A stretch of DNA of 64,000 bases. Origin: Trichoplax adhaerens. Taxonomy: Eukaryota; Placozoa; Uniplacotomia; Trichoplacea; Trichoplacidae. The position numbers and the translations under genes are program-made. Numbering within the stretch: the first letter of the stretch is position 1; every line of letters starts with the position of its first letter. The stretch is taken from positions 1,433,225-1,497,224 of the forward strand of contig NW_002060955.1 in assembly GCF_000150275.1 (NCBI RefSeq), in the 5' to 3' direction. The notes beneath the pieces were generated by a model. The model searched no databases. It was not told where the DNA came from and saw nothing but the letters and a program-made list of their open reading frames with translations. This document shows, in pieces, positions 12,386 to 25,393 of the stretch.

Positions 12386-13342
12386 ATGGCAGCTTCGAAT
12401 GCAACAATTAATGATGGCCTATTATATACTTACTTTGCCGTTGTTGTAAGCGGTATAAATTTTGTCGGATTGATGGGTAATGCGTTGCTATTATATATCT
12501 TTATATCAGATAAATACTTTCGCAAAATTACGTATTATTTAATGCTAATTTGTGTTATTTCCGATGGCATATCCAATATTTTTTCACTCATTTCTACTGG
12601 CTTGCTACTAGGTAAACATGGCACTCAGTCTTATACTATGCTAACAGTATGCAGTATATCCGGGGTAGTGGTCTACATCTCATACGGCGTATCGATCATG
12701 AATTTATGCTTAATTAGTATCGATCGTTATTTTGCTTTCGTAAAACCTCTCAATATGTTCTATCGGGTTTATAGGAAGAAGATTGTAATTATTGTTGAGA
12801 TACTCATTTGGATAATATCAGCGTCTATAACGATACCTGATATTGCATTTATTCAAGCTCCAGATGATGATAAGTTTATTTGTGATTATCCTAATGTGAC
12901 AAAATCAATTTCAATATACTTAGTCTCCTATACCGTTGTATATTATGTATTGCCTTCGATGGTTATCACTATTGCTTATTGGCGTATTATAATATTTCAA
13001 CGAAACTACGTGCGACCAGGACAAACTATAAAACAATTAAAATATGAACAAGCAAGCAAAAGGAAGCTAATTAAATCGCTAATCAGCATCTCATTAAGTT
13101 ATGTTTTACTGACATTTCCTTACTTTGTAGTCTTGCTCTCATTTGGTGTAACTAGAACAAATCTATTGCAAGTACGAGAAAAGAGTTCAGTATTATTTGC
13201 CATATGTGTACTTGCTGTAGCTTCTACCAGTAATATTACAGTAATTAATCCATTTCTATACTTAAAATTTGATGGAAATATTCGTAAAAATTTTAAAGAA
13301 ATACTTAAATGTTGTCATAAAGGAGATCATAAAAGAATTTGA
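12386..13342 (+). CDS. Class A GPCR, intact, intronless
   Basis: A 318-residue seven-helix receptor with all class A landmarks: GNALL in TM1, Asp in TM2 (ICVISD), the TM3 Cys to loop-2 Cys pair, IDRYFAFVKP, Trp in TM4 (LIWII), Pro in TM5 (YVLPSMV), RPGQ in loop 3, TFPYF in TM6, and a complete NPFLY (NPxxY) followed by KFDGNIR of helix 8. The N-terminus MAASNATIND has a sequon. The tail ends in a Cys-Cys pair near residue 310, a possible palmitoylation site. The start ATG is the first in frame, and protein length equals the paralogues. It is bracketed by LTR-F copies in opposite orientation at 8398 and 16966. Ligand and coupling are unknown. Confidence 0.95.
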   Translation: MAASNATINDGLLYTYFAVVVSGINFVGLMGNALLLYIFISDKYFRKITYYLMLICVISDGISNIFSLISTGLLLGKHGTQSYTMLTVCSISGVVVYISYGVSIMNLCLISIDRYFAFVKPLNMFYRVYRKKIVIIVEILIWIISASITIPDIAFIQAPDDDKFICDYPNVTKSISIYLVSYTVVYYVLPSMVITIAYWRIIIFQRNYVRPGQTIKQLKYEQASKRKLIKSLISISLSYVLLTFPYFVVLLSFGVTRTNLLQVREKSSVLFAICVLAVASTSNITVINPFLYLKFDGNIRKNFKEILKCCHKGDHKRI

Positions 13343-15121
13343 ATGTTATGGATACGAAAGAGAATTATAGAGTCACATTTATAATAACTAAGCTTTTTAT
13401 TTATTAATACTCCTACTAGCCTGAATTTTCGTTAGTATTTTAATCATCTGCAAGCTTGCCAACCTATTTATACCTTATGTAAAATTAATCAAACCATTCA
13501 TTGCCTTTCCTTGATATAGATAAATGTGATATGGTCTCTTTCTAATTACGATAACATATCTACGTCAAATACTGCTAATTAGAATATCGTACGTGTAAGT
13601 TCCGATAAATCTATGCTAGTGTTTCACATAAGTACAATACATTTGCGATATTATCTAAGGAAAAAAATTTTGATTGATATTTGCATGGCATAACAGTAAG
13701 TAGATTTGCATTCTAAAGGAGCATTTTAGCCTCATTTAATATTTATAAGTTAAAAACGGTTGGCGTAGATTATGCTGATGGAGATATTATCGATATATAA
13801 ATCGTTATAATAATAAAAACAGAAGAAAGTATAATGTTTTTTGATACAAGTTGTAGCTCTTTTCAGTTCATTAACTATGGGATACTAACTACGGCATTAT
13901 ACAACATACATGTCTAGATTTCTCTCGAGCTATACTTAGTATAAAATTTATACTTTTTGATTGTGTTTATATTAATTAATTATCTGAATTAGTTTTTGAA
14001 GTAGGACTTTCGTCAGTTTACTATGGTATTCGTTAAAACACTGCTTCCTTTGTTAAACTGATGATGTTAAATAAGGAAACATACATAATAGTTGAGCTTA
14101 ATTTGTACATCAGAAATTTGATTTTAAGGAATATTGTATAGCAAGAAAGGAGAAAATGTAAGATTTTAGAAGATTATATTAAATTAAATGTATTACATAT
14201 AGAACTACAGTTCTTCTAGCATCGTCAACTCGAAACATTAAAGCAATTTGTATAATACTTAGTCGATTTAAATAATGCCTAGTTAGTTTGTATTATGCCC
14301 AGTCAATTTACAAAACGCGGTAAATGTAATTTGCAATTTGTTAATGCCTAGGCAATTTGCATAGACATAGATTAAAACTGCAAAAAATCTTAAAATCGTT
14401 CTTTTGTCCGGAATGAAGTTACAGAATTAACACTATCTATGTCTTGAGGTCTAAAATATTATTTAAGCTTTTTATTAATATTAACTATAAAGTGTGATAT
14501 GTAGCTTCGTTTCAATTAATTGATTATAGGCCAGTCCTTTAGTAGGGTAATGATTTATTGTTATATTGATCTGGTTATGTAGGTCACCAGTAATGCTTCA
14601 TCGCAATATTTTTAAAATTATAACTTTTATTGTTTGTAATATGGACGATTTTAAGTTAATTGTGCATCAATTGGGATTTATTCTGCAAAGAAAATGAGCT
14701 GTAATATAAATGAAGGTGATTAAAATGAAATTTGTAGATAAAGCGATCACACGAACAGCACATGACCTTTTAGCTTCTCATAATGTTGTGATGCAAGCCA
14801 ATAAATTATATACTGTGCAGTAATTACTTGTTAACATTTAATTGTGATGAATTAGAGGCTAGGTTAAAAATTACATCACAAAGATGATACTAGTATCTTT
14901 CTGACTTTCATGATATTTATCTACCATTAATTTTAGTATTAAGCATTTTGAAAATTTGGAAAAAAATATTACAGATAGCGATATTTTAACGATAATGATG
15001 TCTATTTGAACGGTTATGATATAATTTTAACAAAGAAGATAATTCAAGGACATCTGGATTTTCGATTGTTACGGAACTTGATGCTCCATGATAAGTGGCT
15101 AGTAGTGAAATTGCGAATGTT
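13343..15121. other. Intergenic, no gene seen
   Basis: Stops in all frames. The only structure noted is a degenerate short tandem array at 14243-14372. Confidence 0.5.
14243..14372. repeat. Degenerate ~22-30 bp tandem motif
   Basis: Recurring 'atgcc(c/t)ag(t/g)caatttgca/ta' phrases, about four imperfect copies with one interrupted by a short 'caaaacgcgg' segment. Confidence 0.5.
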
Positions 15122-15348
15122 TATTAATTTTTAATCTCAGTTCCTTTGAGGCTACCCTAGAGTACACTGGTACTAAATTGTAATAGTTATTAATAAAATA
15201 TTTAATAACCTAAATTTATCGTTGGAATCGTTTTGTATAACATAGGAATAAGTTAGTTTTCCTTTACTAAGGATTTCCGGAGTTAGTCGGGGAACCTTAA
15301 GAGTAGATAGTTTAGTTCAGGAACGATTACGAAAGTTATTTCGTAACA
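15122..15348 (+). repeat. LTR-C fragment (3' part)
   Basis: Matches the last ~230 bp of the full LTR-C at 58725-59294. Shared text includes 'ctcagtt.ctttgaggcta', 'ggaataagttagttttcc', 'ggagttagtcgg.gaacc' and the terminal ..TTTCGTAACA. The U3 half with TATA is missing. Confidence 0.85.
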
Positions 15349-16965
15349 CCTGTGTCTTTCAAAACTTCGATAAAGTGATTAAAAATTTAAATAGTTTATA
15401 CCTTGATAGAAGAAGTAAATAAATAAGGCACTATAATAATTGATTGATAGGTGAAATGGTAAGCTTTCTCTTCTATTCAACCTGAAGTTTTATTTCTAAT
15501 TTTCTCTAAGTGTCGTGAATTATGATAAGTTATTGCTTATAATATAAAATGATCAACAGCATATTTATAAAATTCTAGCATTCAATCAATATTTTCGTAA
15601 CGCTAAAAGAACAATAACTTATTAATACAGATAATGCTGGTTAATACAAGTAAGTATAAGAAACTAAATTATCTTTTACCAAATTACTTTTTACGGATAA
15701 AAGTTTCCCAGTTGATATTCTCGTTTAATGATTTAAAAGAATTTAACGTCCGTTATCCAAGGGTGTTTGTTGGATCGAACTAGTTATTGTTTTCTAGTAT
15801 TTGAATAAAACTTATCTTATATTGTATGGTACCATAAATTATGTGTAATGATTGATTACAAGGCTTGATTTCAGCGAGGAGATACTAGATGTAGCAGATT
15901 CTTTATTTCTTAAAATTTTAATGAGATAATTATCTTTAATTTTTCAGGGTAAAGATTTCATTGTTTGTTGTAATATTTCGATGGTTGGAATAATAATAGG
16001 GATAAATTGTATTTTAATAAGGAATTCGTGACCTCTAAAATATTTGTGCAATGGATTAAAGTTCATTAGTAAATTAATAATCATTCAGATTTATACAAGA
16101 CCATAATTATACATGATGAATAGAAATTCTAATTCGTCTTGGTTTCATGATTTCTATAAGTTATTATCGCTATTGCATCTATCATAGACTATATTCATCA
16201 CTGAAAAGTTTACGAAAATTTCTTATATACGTTGTTAATCGCAGCTTTCATTCACGAGCGAAATTGACTTGCAATCTATTCTTAATTCTTTGATATTCTG
16301 GAAAAAATTTTAATAACCTTCTGTTACGAAACAGATTTTCGTTAGTTATGCTAATACAGCTTCTATATTATAAGTTCACTATAACTTAAAATCATTTTGT
16401 TTGACTACAGTATCATAACCACTTAGGCATAAATTTACAGTATGTAAGCCCATAGAAAAGGTTATAAATGAAATGTTAGCCTGAATACATTCCTGATATG
16501 TTATCATTTGTTATAGATTAATTATCGGCTATTACCTTATTTGTAAGAATGTTATTGCATTTGTTAGTATATTTAATATGACGTAAGTAAACTGCTAGCC
16601 TTATCCAACTGTATAAAGGTTAGTAAGAACAATACAGATTAGTTCAATACTCTAGCTCTACTGGACTCGTCTGGAGATTTCATTCAAATCTTCCTTGTTA
16701 CAAAGTAGAAGAGTTTCGAAAATGCAACAACTTCATTACCAAAAATTCACGTTATCTTGGTTTGAAAACTTTTCTCTTATTACTGTATATGCATGCTATG
16801 ATACAATAAAGTATTCTTTATTATTGGCAGAGAATGGTAGCTAGCAAATTAAGGATTGATATAAATATTTCTTTTCATAAATAGCGACCTTTATATAATT
16901 TGAATAGGATATTAAATATTCTTCTAAATCCGTATGGATTATAAAATTGATAATTTACTTGTACA
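15349..16965. other. Intergenic, nothing recognised
   Basis: No open frame of note, no repeat shared with the rest of the window that I could see. Confidence 0.45.
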
Positions 16966-17588
16966 TGTCACTAAATTAATCTTCGTGATGTATATTTTAT
17001 TTCTATGTTACGTTCTATTTATATGTTTATATCTCAGAAATGTTTTACGGTCTCCCTAATTGTAATTTTAGTGGTTAACAGTTGATATCCTTAATTTAGG
17101 ATAACATAGACTAAAATAGTAATTGCCAACCAGCTAAACTGGATTATATCTATCACCTCCAAGTTGTTAAGGTTCAAAGTACAATTCCTATGTTTAGAGG
17201 AATTGTCTTAGTAGGATAAATTTATATGTATCTGTTAAACTATTAATAAGCATTGATTATTTCGATACTGTTACATTATTTTCAATAGGATTAGACTGTA
17301 TCTAATCTGTGCAGTTAGAATCTCTTTAGGGTATTAATCTAGTTAATTTCTAATAGACGAGGTGACTTGTGTAGCTAAACCGGTTTTAGATCCGAAACCT
17401 ATATAAACGGCAAGTTCGCTGACAATAAATTAGATTATGATTTTCTAGCAAGTATTGAAGGTCTCTTGGTGTTAAACCGTATCTGTCTTGGAATACCAAT
17501 TGTCTGTTATTCCAAATAACAGTAGTAAAGGGTAGAAATCACTCTCTCAATCCTTGTTACGAGTTAGGGCTTTTCCTAGCTCGTAACA
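16966..17588 (+). repeat. LTR-F copy 2 (plus)
   Basis: 623 bp, TGTCAC...CGTAACA. TATATAAA at 17400-17407 and AATAAA at 17424-17429 sit in promoter and polyadenylation order, which sets the strand. Its right end is a hairpin: GTTACGAGTTAGG against CCTAGCTCGTAAC. Reverse-complement partner of 8398-9017. The 5-bp flanks (gtaca/atgca) do not form a target duplication. Confidence 0.85.
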
Positions 17589-20367
17589 ATGCAGCATTGG
17601 TGCAAGCAATTATGAAATTACAAAAATAAATCCACTAGAACTGAAGTTTTAATTAAGCATTTTGATTGAATTAATGATCAAGATCTAAGCAAGATAAATA
17701 ATTGCAATAATTTTAGGAGATTTTAAGGAATTCCAATATAATATTTAGCTATTCAAATTGAAAGAATTGCTTGCTGTCATCTGCCCTAAGATTATAATGA
17801 AATATATTTAAAGGAAATGTTAAATTTTACAAATTTATGTCATATGGTTCATCTTTTATAGCAAATTAGTGATTTTATACCTTTAAAGCTGGCAAAAATT
17901 GAGATTCAACTTCAATGTTTGATACTATCATAATGGATCGAAAGCTTATTGGATAAGCAAAAGAGTTGCTAGCATGAAAGAAATGTTTTAGTACATATAA
18001 TAATCAAATTCAATTTTACTACCGCGTTATCTTAAGTTTTGCTAATCTAAGGCGTAACTGACTTGATGAAAGTGTTAATAATAGTAATCTCTTTTAGAAA
18101 ATAGCTGTTGAGCTAATTACGCAGCTGCTCTTCAACCGGTACAATGAGCGATGATGCACTTTGTTCCAAATTACGCACTTAAATGTAAAACAGGTAACAG
18201 AAGTGTTACGAAGTACTAAGGTTGTTGTAGTGATTGTATCGCTAAGAGCTATCATATTCAATATGCTTGTTTATTAAGAGTATGTTTCGGCAGTTATTCT
18301 GTAAGGATGTTGATTAGGACCTAGATAGCATATCTAGGAAAAATAAGTTGTTATCTTACAAGCTCTACTGGATTATCAATTTATTGTTACAATAAAAGAC
18401 CAAGAGTAACAAGAAGTTCTTTCAAAATATCAAAATTTAGTGCAAAATGTTAAATTTATTCAAACGATAGGTTTATATTTGCAAATGATTTAAAAATAAT
18501 TTTCAAGATAAAAGATAGTGTCTGGATAAGTATTAACCTGAATCGCTAAAGATCAATTGAAATTTCTCCTATAGCGAAAATTTATCTCCGTCTAACTAAT
18601 TTATCCCTCACTTATAATTTATTCTCAAAAGGTGTATTATAGGCTGCATATATTGCTCCCGCTGGTTTTCATATACAGCCGACAGGCAGAATCGTAATAT
18701 TGTGTTCATTTTGAGATGATATTAATTGAATAAAGTTGCTACACTTTATGCTAATGAAAGATTAATGTTCATTGTTACTATTTTTTTTATTCATAACTTC
18801 GTTTACTAGGCTGCTTTGCTTTATTATTATTTCGGTACTATTTTGCTCTCATCTATACTTAATTACAGATAACATTCTGATTAGAAACGTTTTTGTTGCT
18901 GACAATTACTTGTATGTGATTGTTGCAAATTAATTTATGAGACAAAGCAACACAAAACAAAAGTTTCCGTACCGTACTGACTAAAAATACCTTCTTAATA
19001 AGAAATCATGCAGTAGGCACACAACGAAGAACAGTAATGGCAGAACTTTTTATATAAAAATCATCATACTTGTAAACAAATTTAGTCTATTTATCCTTCT
19101 TTATTGGGATATATTTCTTGAACTATAATTATTCTAAGTAAAGTAGTGGCTCAATTATGGTATATTTTAACCCGCCGCTAGTAACTATAATTAATCATAC
19201 TTTGCGCTAGATCGCTCTTATATTCAACTATTTTGAACTAGCATTTCATTATTTATTACTTTGATAAGCTTGATAGCCATTGATATCAAATGTGCGTATA
19301 TCAGCCGACCTTACAATATTTATGATAATCCTTTCACTATTTTACTTAGAATTATGATGATAGACCTTGCCTTATAAGCTGCAACCACAAAGCTATTCGA
19401 ACAGTGAAATAACACGGTAATAGTGATAAAAGATCTATATGTCTTAGTACCAGAGTTGTTTTTGCTTACATATTGGTCTCGAAGAAAGATATGTAAATTT
19501 TGAGTGACAACGTGAAGAATTACTTAATACAAAACCTAAGGAATTAGCAAACCACGGTTTAGAGTAACGTGAAATAGACCGGCTAGTTCATTCGCAGCTA
19601 TACTCGAGAATCTTCGGTCATTTTATAATAAAAACAATTTACGATATATCTGCAGCAGACACTTCAATTCAATAATCTTTCTTTATGATATCATAAATAT
19701 CATGTACCGACTTTTAAGTTACGTCTATATATTTTATCCTTACGTTGTTTAAATAGATAGCTTTTATATGGGATATTATTCTTTGTACGAGTAAACCGTC
19801 CATATTGTTATAAGGATGTGACTTTGCAGTAATTTCTTCTCAGAAAGCATTATAAACAATTAAAATTTACTGTATTAAAAGAATCTTTTATGATAACTTC
19901 AATTCAATCCCCAACTAACTCGCCGGAAGTTGTAGGAGTAGTAGAAATGAAGTCTATGTAGTCACCCTTTAATATATGAGTGGACTAGAAACACAATACA
20001 TAAAAGTACAGATGGTAGTTCTATTAGAAAAAAACACGTTATGACATCATCATTCGAATAGAAAAGAGATAAGATCAATTTTAAAAGAAGATATTTTTAA
20101 TAATTAATTCAATAATGAGTAAAACTGAAAAAGATTAAGGTTAGCTACTTGCACAAAACTATCTGTTATTAAAGTCATTAATTTAAATTAGTAGGGATTG
20201 TTTAGGGATTGTTTCGGTAAGGAGAATAGAAAGCTATTCGCAAATAAAAGATCCTGCATTTCCATAAATTTGAAGATCTTTGTAAATCTTCTTGACCTCT
20301 TCGACGGCTATTTTGGCATATCCATTTTTTCAGTACAACAATTTTGTTTCTTTAAAAGTATTTTAGG
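17589..20367. other. Intergenic, no gene seen
   Basis: No receptor similarity or shared repeat noted. The base before the next receptor ATG follows 'agtattttag', which could be a splice acceptor of a 5' UTR intron. Confidence 0.45.
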
Positions 20368-21333
20368 ATGGAAGAATCTAACGTTACCAGTGAAAATCGT
20401 CAACTGTATGCATACATTGCAATAACCATTGGCAGCATATCCGTGATTGGTTTAATAGCCAATGCTTTATTACTATATATCTTTTTGACTGACAAATTTT
20501 TTCGTAAAACTACGTATTACCTAATGCTTATCTGTGTTATTTCTGATGGAATATCCAATACATCTTCTCTTATTTCTACTGGAATACTATTGGCCAAAAA
20601 TGCAGATCAATCCTTCAGTATGCTAGCTATGTGTCAAATATCAGGCGCTGTTGTCTATACATCGTATGGTATATCAATTATGAATCTGTGCTTAATTAGC
20701 ATCGATCGCTATTTTGCTTGCGTGAAACCGTTAAATAATTTTTACCTGGTTCATAAACGTCAGATTCTTATCGTCAGTGAAGTATTCATTTGGATCATTT
20801 CCGTAGCAGTAACATTGCCTGATATGACTTTTCTTCAACCTCGTCAAGATGATGAATTTATGTGTGATTACCCCAATGTGACGACTTCCATTTCTGTATA
20901 CTTAGTATCCTTAACGTTCGTGTACTATACTTTACCTTCAATGGTTATTATAGTTACATATTGGCGAATTATAATATTTCAGAGGAATTACGTACGACCA
21001 GGGCAACCGTTGAAACCGTCACAGCAGGATATATCTAGCAGGCAGAAATTAATTAAATCACTAATTAGCATCTCAACATGCCACGTATTAACTACTCTGC
21101 CTTATTTTGTGGTCATGTTTGGAATGGGTGTAGCTGGAATATCTTTCGCTCAAATTCAAAGTAGAAATCCAGTATTATTTGCGTTATGTATGCTTGCTGT
21201 ATCCACAACCAGTAATATCACCGTTATTAATCCATTTTTGTATCTGAAATTTGACGGAAATATTCGCAGAAGGCTCCGTGAAATGATAAAAAGTCTTCGA
21301 AGCGCGAGAAGAAGACGGAATTGGATAAGATGA
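20368..21333 (+). CDS. Class A GPCR, intact, intronless
   Basis: A 321-residue seven-helix receptor. Landmarks are the N-terminal sequon NVT (MEESNVTSEN), GLIANALL in TM1, ICVISD in TM2, a Cys at the TM3 start and one in loop 2 (EFMCDYPN), IDRYFACVKP with an extra Cys after DRY, Trp in TM4 (VFIWII), YTLPSMV in TM5, RPGQ in loop 3, TLPYF in TM6, and a full NPFLY with KFDGNIR. The tail is very basic (SARRRRNWIR). The ATG is preceded by TTTTAG, so a spliced 5' UTR is possible. Codon-level similarity to 5364 and 12386 is strong in TM2, TM3 and helix 8 and weaker in the N-terminus and loops, as expected when ligand-facing parts diverge. Confidence 0.95.
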   Translation: MEESNVTSENRQLYAYIAITIGSISVIGLIANALLLYIFLTDKFFRKTTYYLMLICVISDGISNTSSLISTGILLAKNADQSFSMLAMCQISGAVVYTSYGISIMNLCLISIDRYFACVKPLNNFYLVHKRQILIVSEVFIWIISVAVTLPDMTFLQPRQDDEFMCDYPNVTTSISVYLVSLTFVYYTLPSMVIIVTYWRIIIFQRNYVRPGQPLKPSQQDISSRQKLIKSLISISTCHVLTTLPYFVVMFGMGVAGISFAQIQSRNPVLFALCMLAVSTTSNITVINPFLYLKFDGNIRRRLREMIKSLRSARRRRNWIR

Positions 21334-23182
21334 TTAAATCTTAAAGATCATACGTCGTAAATTTATATTTAGACAAAAGTACAAAATTTAATTATGAGAC
21401 TTAATTCCTTCCAATTTTTTTATACATTGAAAATTTTATTGTTTTGTCGTAATTGTGTTCTTTGTCCGTGAGTAGCAATAGATTATCACCCTGAAAAATA
21501 AGTTTTGAATTTAAATTTGAGTTTTTATTGGTAGATTTATCAGAATTTCTTAACAGTTCGTAATTGAATGTATAATTGTAAATTATATGAAGGCGTAATG
21601 TGATTTTGGTAGAAATTCTAAAATCGGCTGAGTAAAATTTATTGTCTATTATAATGTAAGTATTGTAGGATAACGTGACTTCAGTTTTTCGAAACTATTA
21701 CATGCATCTAATTCTAACCTGAATATTTAGCATGGTGCTGTTATTTAACTGTATTGAAATAAGCAAGATTTTACATGGGCTTACTTTCTCTTGATTAAGT
21801 ATGCTTAAGCAAAAATACTCTGGTAATACTATCGGAATATTAATAACTTCTATAACTTTAAGATTAAAGTATGTGTAAAGCTTACTTTAGTAAGCAACTG
21901 CTGTGGTGTATAGTCTACCAACGATGGAAAATTCATCAGAATAGAGAGATGCACGCAAATAAGGCCTTGATAGGGCAAATTAAGCTTATACTTTCTTCCT
22001 ACTTACGGACTGTAGCTCAAAGATAATTCTTTTATTCTCTATAATAGCCTCATATTTACGGGAATTATTACGAATAGATTATTCAGCAAGTTCTGTTAGT
22101 ATGCGGGTATGTAATGAGTCAAAATAACATTAATATGATACAAAAAGAAAAGATCAATTGCAGCTTGTAGCAGTGAGCATGATTACAAAAGAGTTTAATA
22201 GGTGAAGGAGATTGAAAAAGAAAGATTGAATGATGTTACCGATAGAAATAAATATAACAAAATAGACTTGAATAGCTAACAACAGTAACAACTCTATTGG
22301 CCTTTACTACAGTTTAATCATAATTAATATATCCTTCAGAGGCTAAAATTGCGGGTGTATCATTCATTATGGCAACCCTAAATTACTTTAGAAAGAATCT
22401 GTCTTCGGATTCCAAATAGATGAATTTGACAACTTATCTCGTAGAAACCTATGCTCGGCCAATAGTATTCGCTTGCCTAGAAACGAAATCGAATAGGCCG
22501 GCTGTGGCCATGTCGATTTTAAGTTACAGACCTACAAGCAGTTTTCCGGACAGTGTTTGTGCTGCTGTAGGTATATTGATAGTGTGTTAAGACTTAAGAT
22601 TTATTGTAAATGCTCTTTATGTATAAAATAATATTGCTATGATTAACCATACGTAAAATTGAATGGTTACTGTTTATAATATCCAAAGTCTTGCTAAGTA
22701 GATTCGATAAGCCGAATAAACTAGGATTGGGTGTTTATTGTAGTTTTAAATCAAATAATTATACGATAGTAATTATCTAAAACGTTCTATGATTTTATAT
22801 TCAATATCCTCTTCTTAACACAAAGTTAATAAACACCCTATTAGGTGATCATTATCAGTTACAGTATGAGAAACTTGAATTATAATACGATTATAAATAG
22901 TCGAGATGATTAAGTGATAGTATAAAAGTATGCAAATGATACATAATTATGATTGATGAAAAATCCTTTTAACAAATTTAAAATCTCCAATATATGACAT
23001 TACATTCATATGAAATATTAATAAAAAATTTAAGTATTTGGTTTAACCGGGTACCGACCAATAAATATTGCACATACGCAAATGTGAATAGATAAATTTG
23101 ATTCGTATCTTCTAATAATATAAGGCATGCTTGAGACAAATGTGAAGTGACTGAAATCAAACCATCATATTTCGACACGTAT
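21334..23182. other. Intergenic, nothing recognised
   Basis: No gene or shared repeat seen before the start of the duplicated 4-kb block. Confidence 0.45.
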
Positions 23183-23340
23183 TGTATCGATTTCAATTGC
23201 AATATGATACAGTTTAATACCGAATGATTCAATAAGTAAGCTAAAGAAGATCTAAAAGCCTTGGTCAATACCAATTTTTTTTACTTTTAATTTCTATTTA
23301 ACATGACATGACACATACATGCACTACATACACACTATAG

Positions 23341-23416
23341 TATATATATATATATACACTTTCATCTAAACTTCAAACTAGACTTATTCTCTATTTCTAT
23401 TTCTATTTCTATTTTT
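23341..23416. repeat. Two microsatellites
   Basis: A (TA)n run at 23341-23357 and a (TTTCTA)n run at about 23389-23416. Confidence 0.85.
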
Positions 23417-24449
23417 CTGCGTATTTACTATTTAATTATTTCAAATAATAATTTCGACAGCTGTAAATATTAATGAAATGTAAACAATAATGTAGCTTTT
23501 AATGAGCCTTAATATCTATCTCTAAATAACAATGTTAATCAATCGGTGCTCAAGGGGTATTGGTTCCCGTATCGTTAGTAAGATTACATTGAAACTGTCA
23601 ATCCCCATATTTTATAGAGATAGTAGCGGTAAGAGATTTTCATTCTTTTTATTTTTTGCTAGTTACAACTATCTTGGTTCTGATATATTTGTACCAGAGA
23701 AGAATAGTAAAAACAATAATCAAGCTTTCTGTATAATTTTGCATGTTAGTTTTATGACAAAAATTTCTAATTATCGTTGGCCGCATTAAAAAACGCAGTC
23801 TAGTCTCAATTTTAAGGTATCGGCAATTTCAGAAAATTAGTTTTGCTTTAATCATTAGCTAATGTCTTTATTAATAATGATGATGACATCTCCTCAGAAA
23901 AAATTTAACAGCAAAATCATATCTCCGTAAAGAATTTCGTATTTAAATTTATAATTCAGATTCAATTACTTTAATAGCCTGATCAAGTAGCAACTTTAAC
24001 AGTTATGTTAAGGCAGTCGCGATGATCTTAGGGGCGATTTAGAAAGATTTACTTCGTACAGGACGGTAAGTCTAGAAAGAGAAATGAATCTAAAAAATAA
24101 TTTAACTTTTATGCGTACGCCATAAAGTTTGAAGTTATTTTAGGGTTATTTCGGAAGAGAAATCGACCATCTACCAGTCTAAATTGATTTATTCCAGTCT
24201 TTAAAAAATTTAGCATCAATGAGTTTTGGAATGTACTATAATTAAAATTCCTTATGCTGACCGTTTAATAATTCAAACAGGTAACAGATTCATCGGCATC
24301 GCTTAAATAAGAGGAACACAAAGTTTTGCTGCTAACTTATGTTACGAGACTTCATTCAAGCAAGATCTTATTTATATATATATATACATTTCTTAGTGAT
24401 AATCTGTCAAATAAGCTTAGCCAGATTATCTGATCATTCTAGTGTGGCA

Positions 24450-25393
24450 ATGTCTAATACTACGACATCTAGCTTTCAGCTTTTTAATATTTTTTCGTCA
24501 ATTATGATGGTTATCTCCATTGTAGGATTAATTGTCAACACTTTGATAATATACATCTTTACAAGCGACAAATACTTTCGTAGATAACTTATAATTTAAT
24601 ACTAATTTGTGCTATTTCCGATGCAGTATCGAATATATCGGGACTCATTTCTAATGGAACGCTACTAGGAATAAGCGCGAATCAATCTTATAGTATGGCC
24701 TCAGTATGCAAAATATCTGGAATATTCATCGACATTTCATATGGTGTTTCGTTTTTAATTTATGCTTAATTAGCATACATCGATATTTTGTCATCGTTAG
24801 ACCGTTAAATAACTTTTATAGAACTAATAAAAAGCAGATTGTTATTATTAGCGAAATATTTATTTGGTTATTATTAGGATCAATAGCCATACCTGATACG
24901 CATTACATTGAGTCTCAGGATGAGAATGAATATTTATGCAAATATTCTAACATGACAGTATCGGTTGGAATGTATCTGGTTTCAATATCCGTCTCTTATT
25001 ACATATTGCCTTCGATGGCTATTATCATTATATTTTGGCGAATCATACTGTTTCAGAAAAATTATATTAGACCCGGGCAAACAGCTGAAGCAGATATATC
25101 ATGAAGCATCTAATAAAATCAAGCTAGTTAAATCGTTAATTAGTATCGCATCTTTTTACGTATTAGCCACATTACCTTTCTTCGTAGTCTTACTCGCAAT
25201 TGGTGCAGCTAGGACCTCTCTGTTACAAATACAAAGAAGTAGTCCAGGGCTATTTGCCCTATGCTTTTTATCTATGACTATCGCTGGCAACATTACAGTC
25301 ATAAGTCCACTTCAATATCTAAAATTTGATGGAAATATTCGCAAAAGATTTCATGAGATATTGAAAAATCTACGTCGTACTAACATAAATTAG
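24450..25393 (+). pseudogene. Class A GPCR pseudogene with three indels
   Basis: Near twin of the intact receptor at 27824. The original ATG (MSNTTTSSFQLF) is kept. A 1-base deletion after TM1 (Phe-Arg-Lys codons, ~24583) brings a TAA at 24585-24587. A second 1-base loss lies in TM3 ('gtttcgttttt' against 'gtttccattttt', ~24750), and a 1-base gain follows the RPGQ motif (~25080). The DRY motif has become HRY. Upstream and downstream of each lesion the protein text matches the twin closely through to the tail at 25391-25393 (TAG). Two smaller open pieces (24706-25104 and 24965-25393) are fragments of this gene, not separate genes. Confidence 0.92.

Noticed and set aside
22978-23274. 98-codon minus-strand frame
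   Set aside because: No domain, partly inside the duplicated block where the second copy (27400 region) does not keep it open.
23341-23416. CRISPR-like or structured repeat array
   Set aside because: Simple (TA)n and hexanucleotide microsatellites; no spacers. No CRISPR, operon or bacterial feature occurs in the window.
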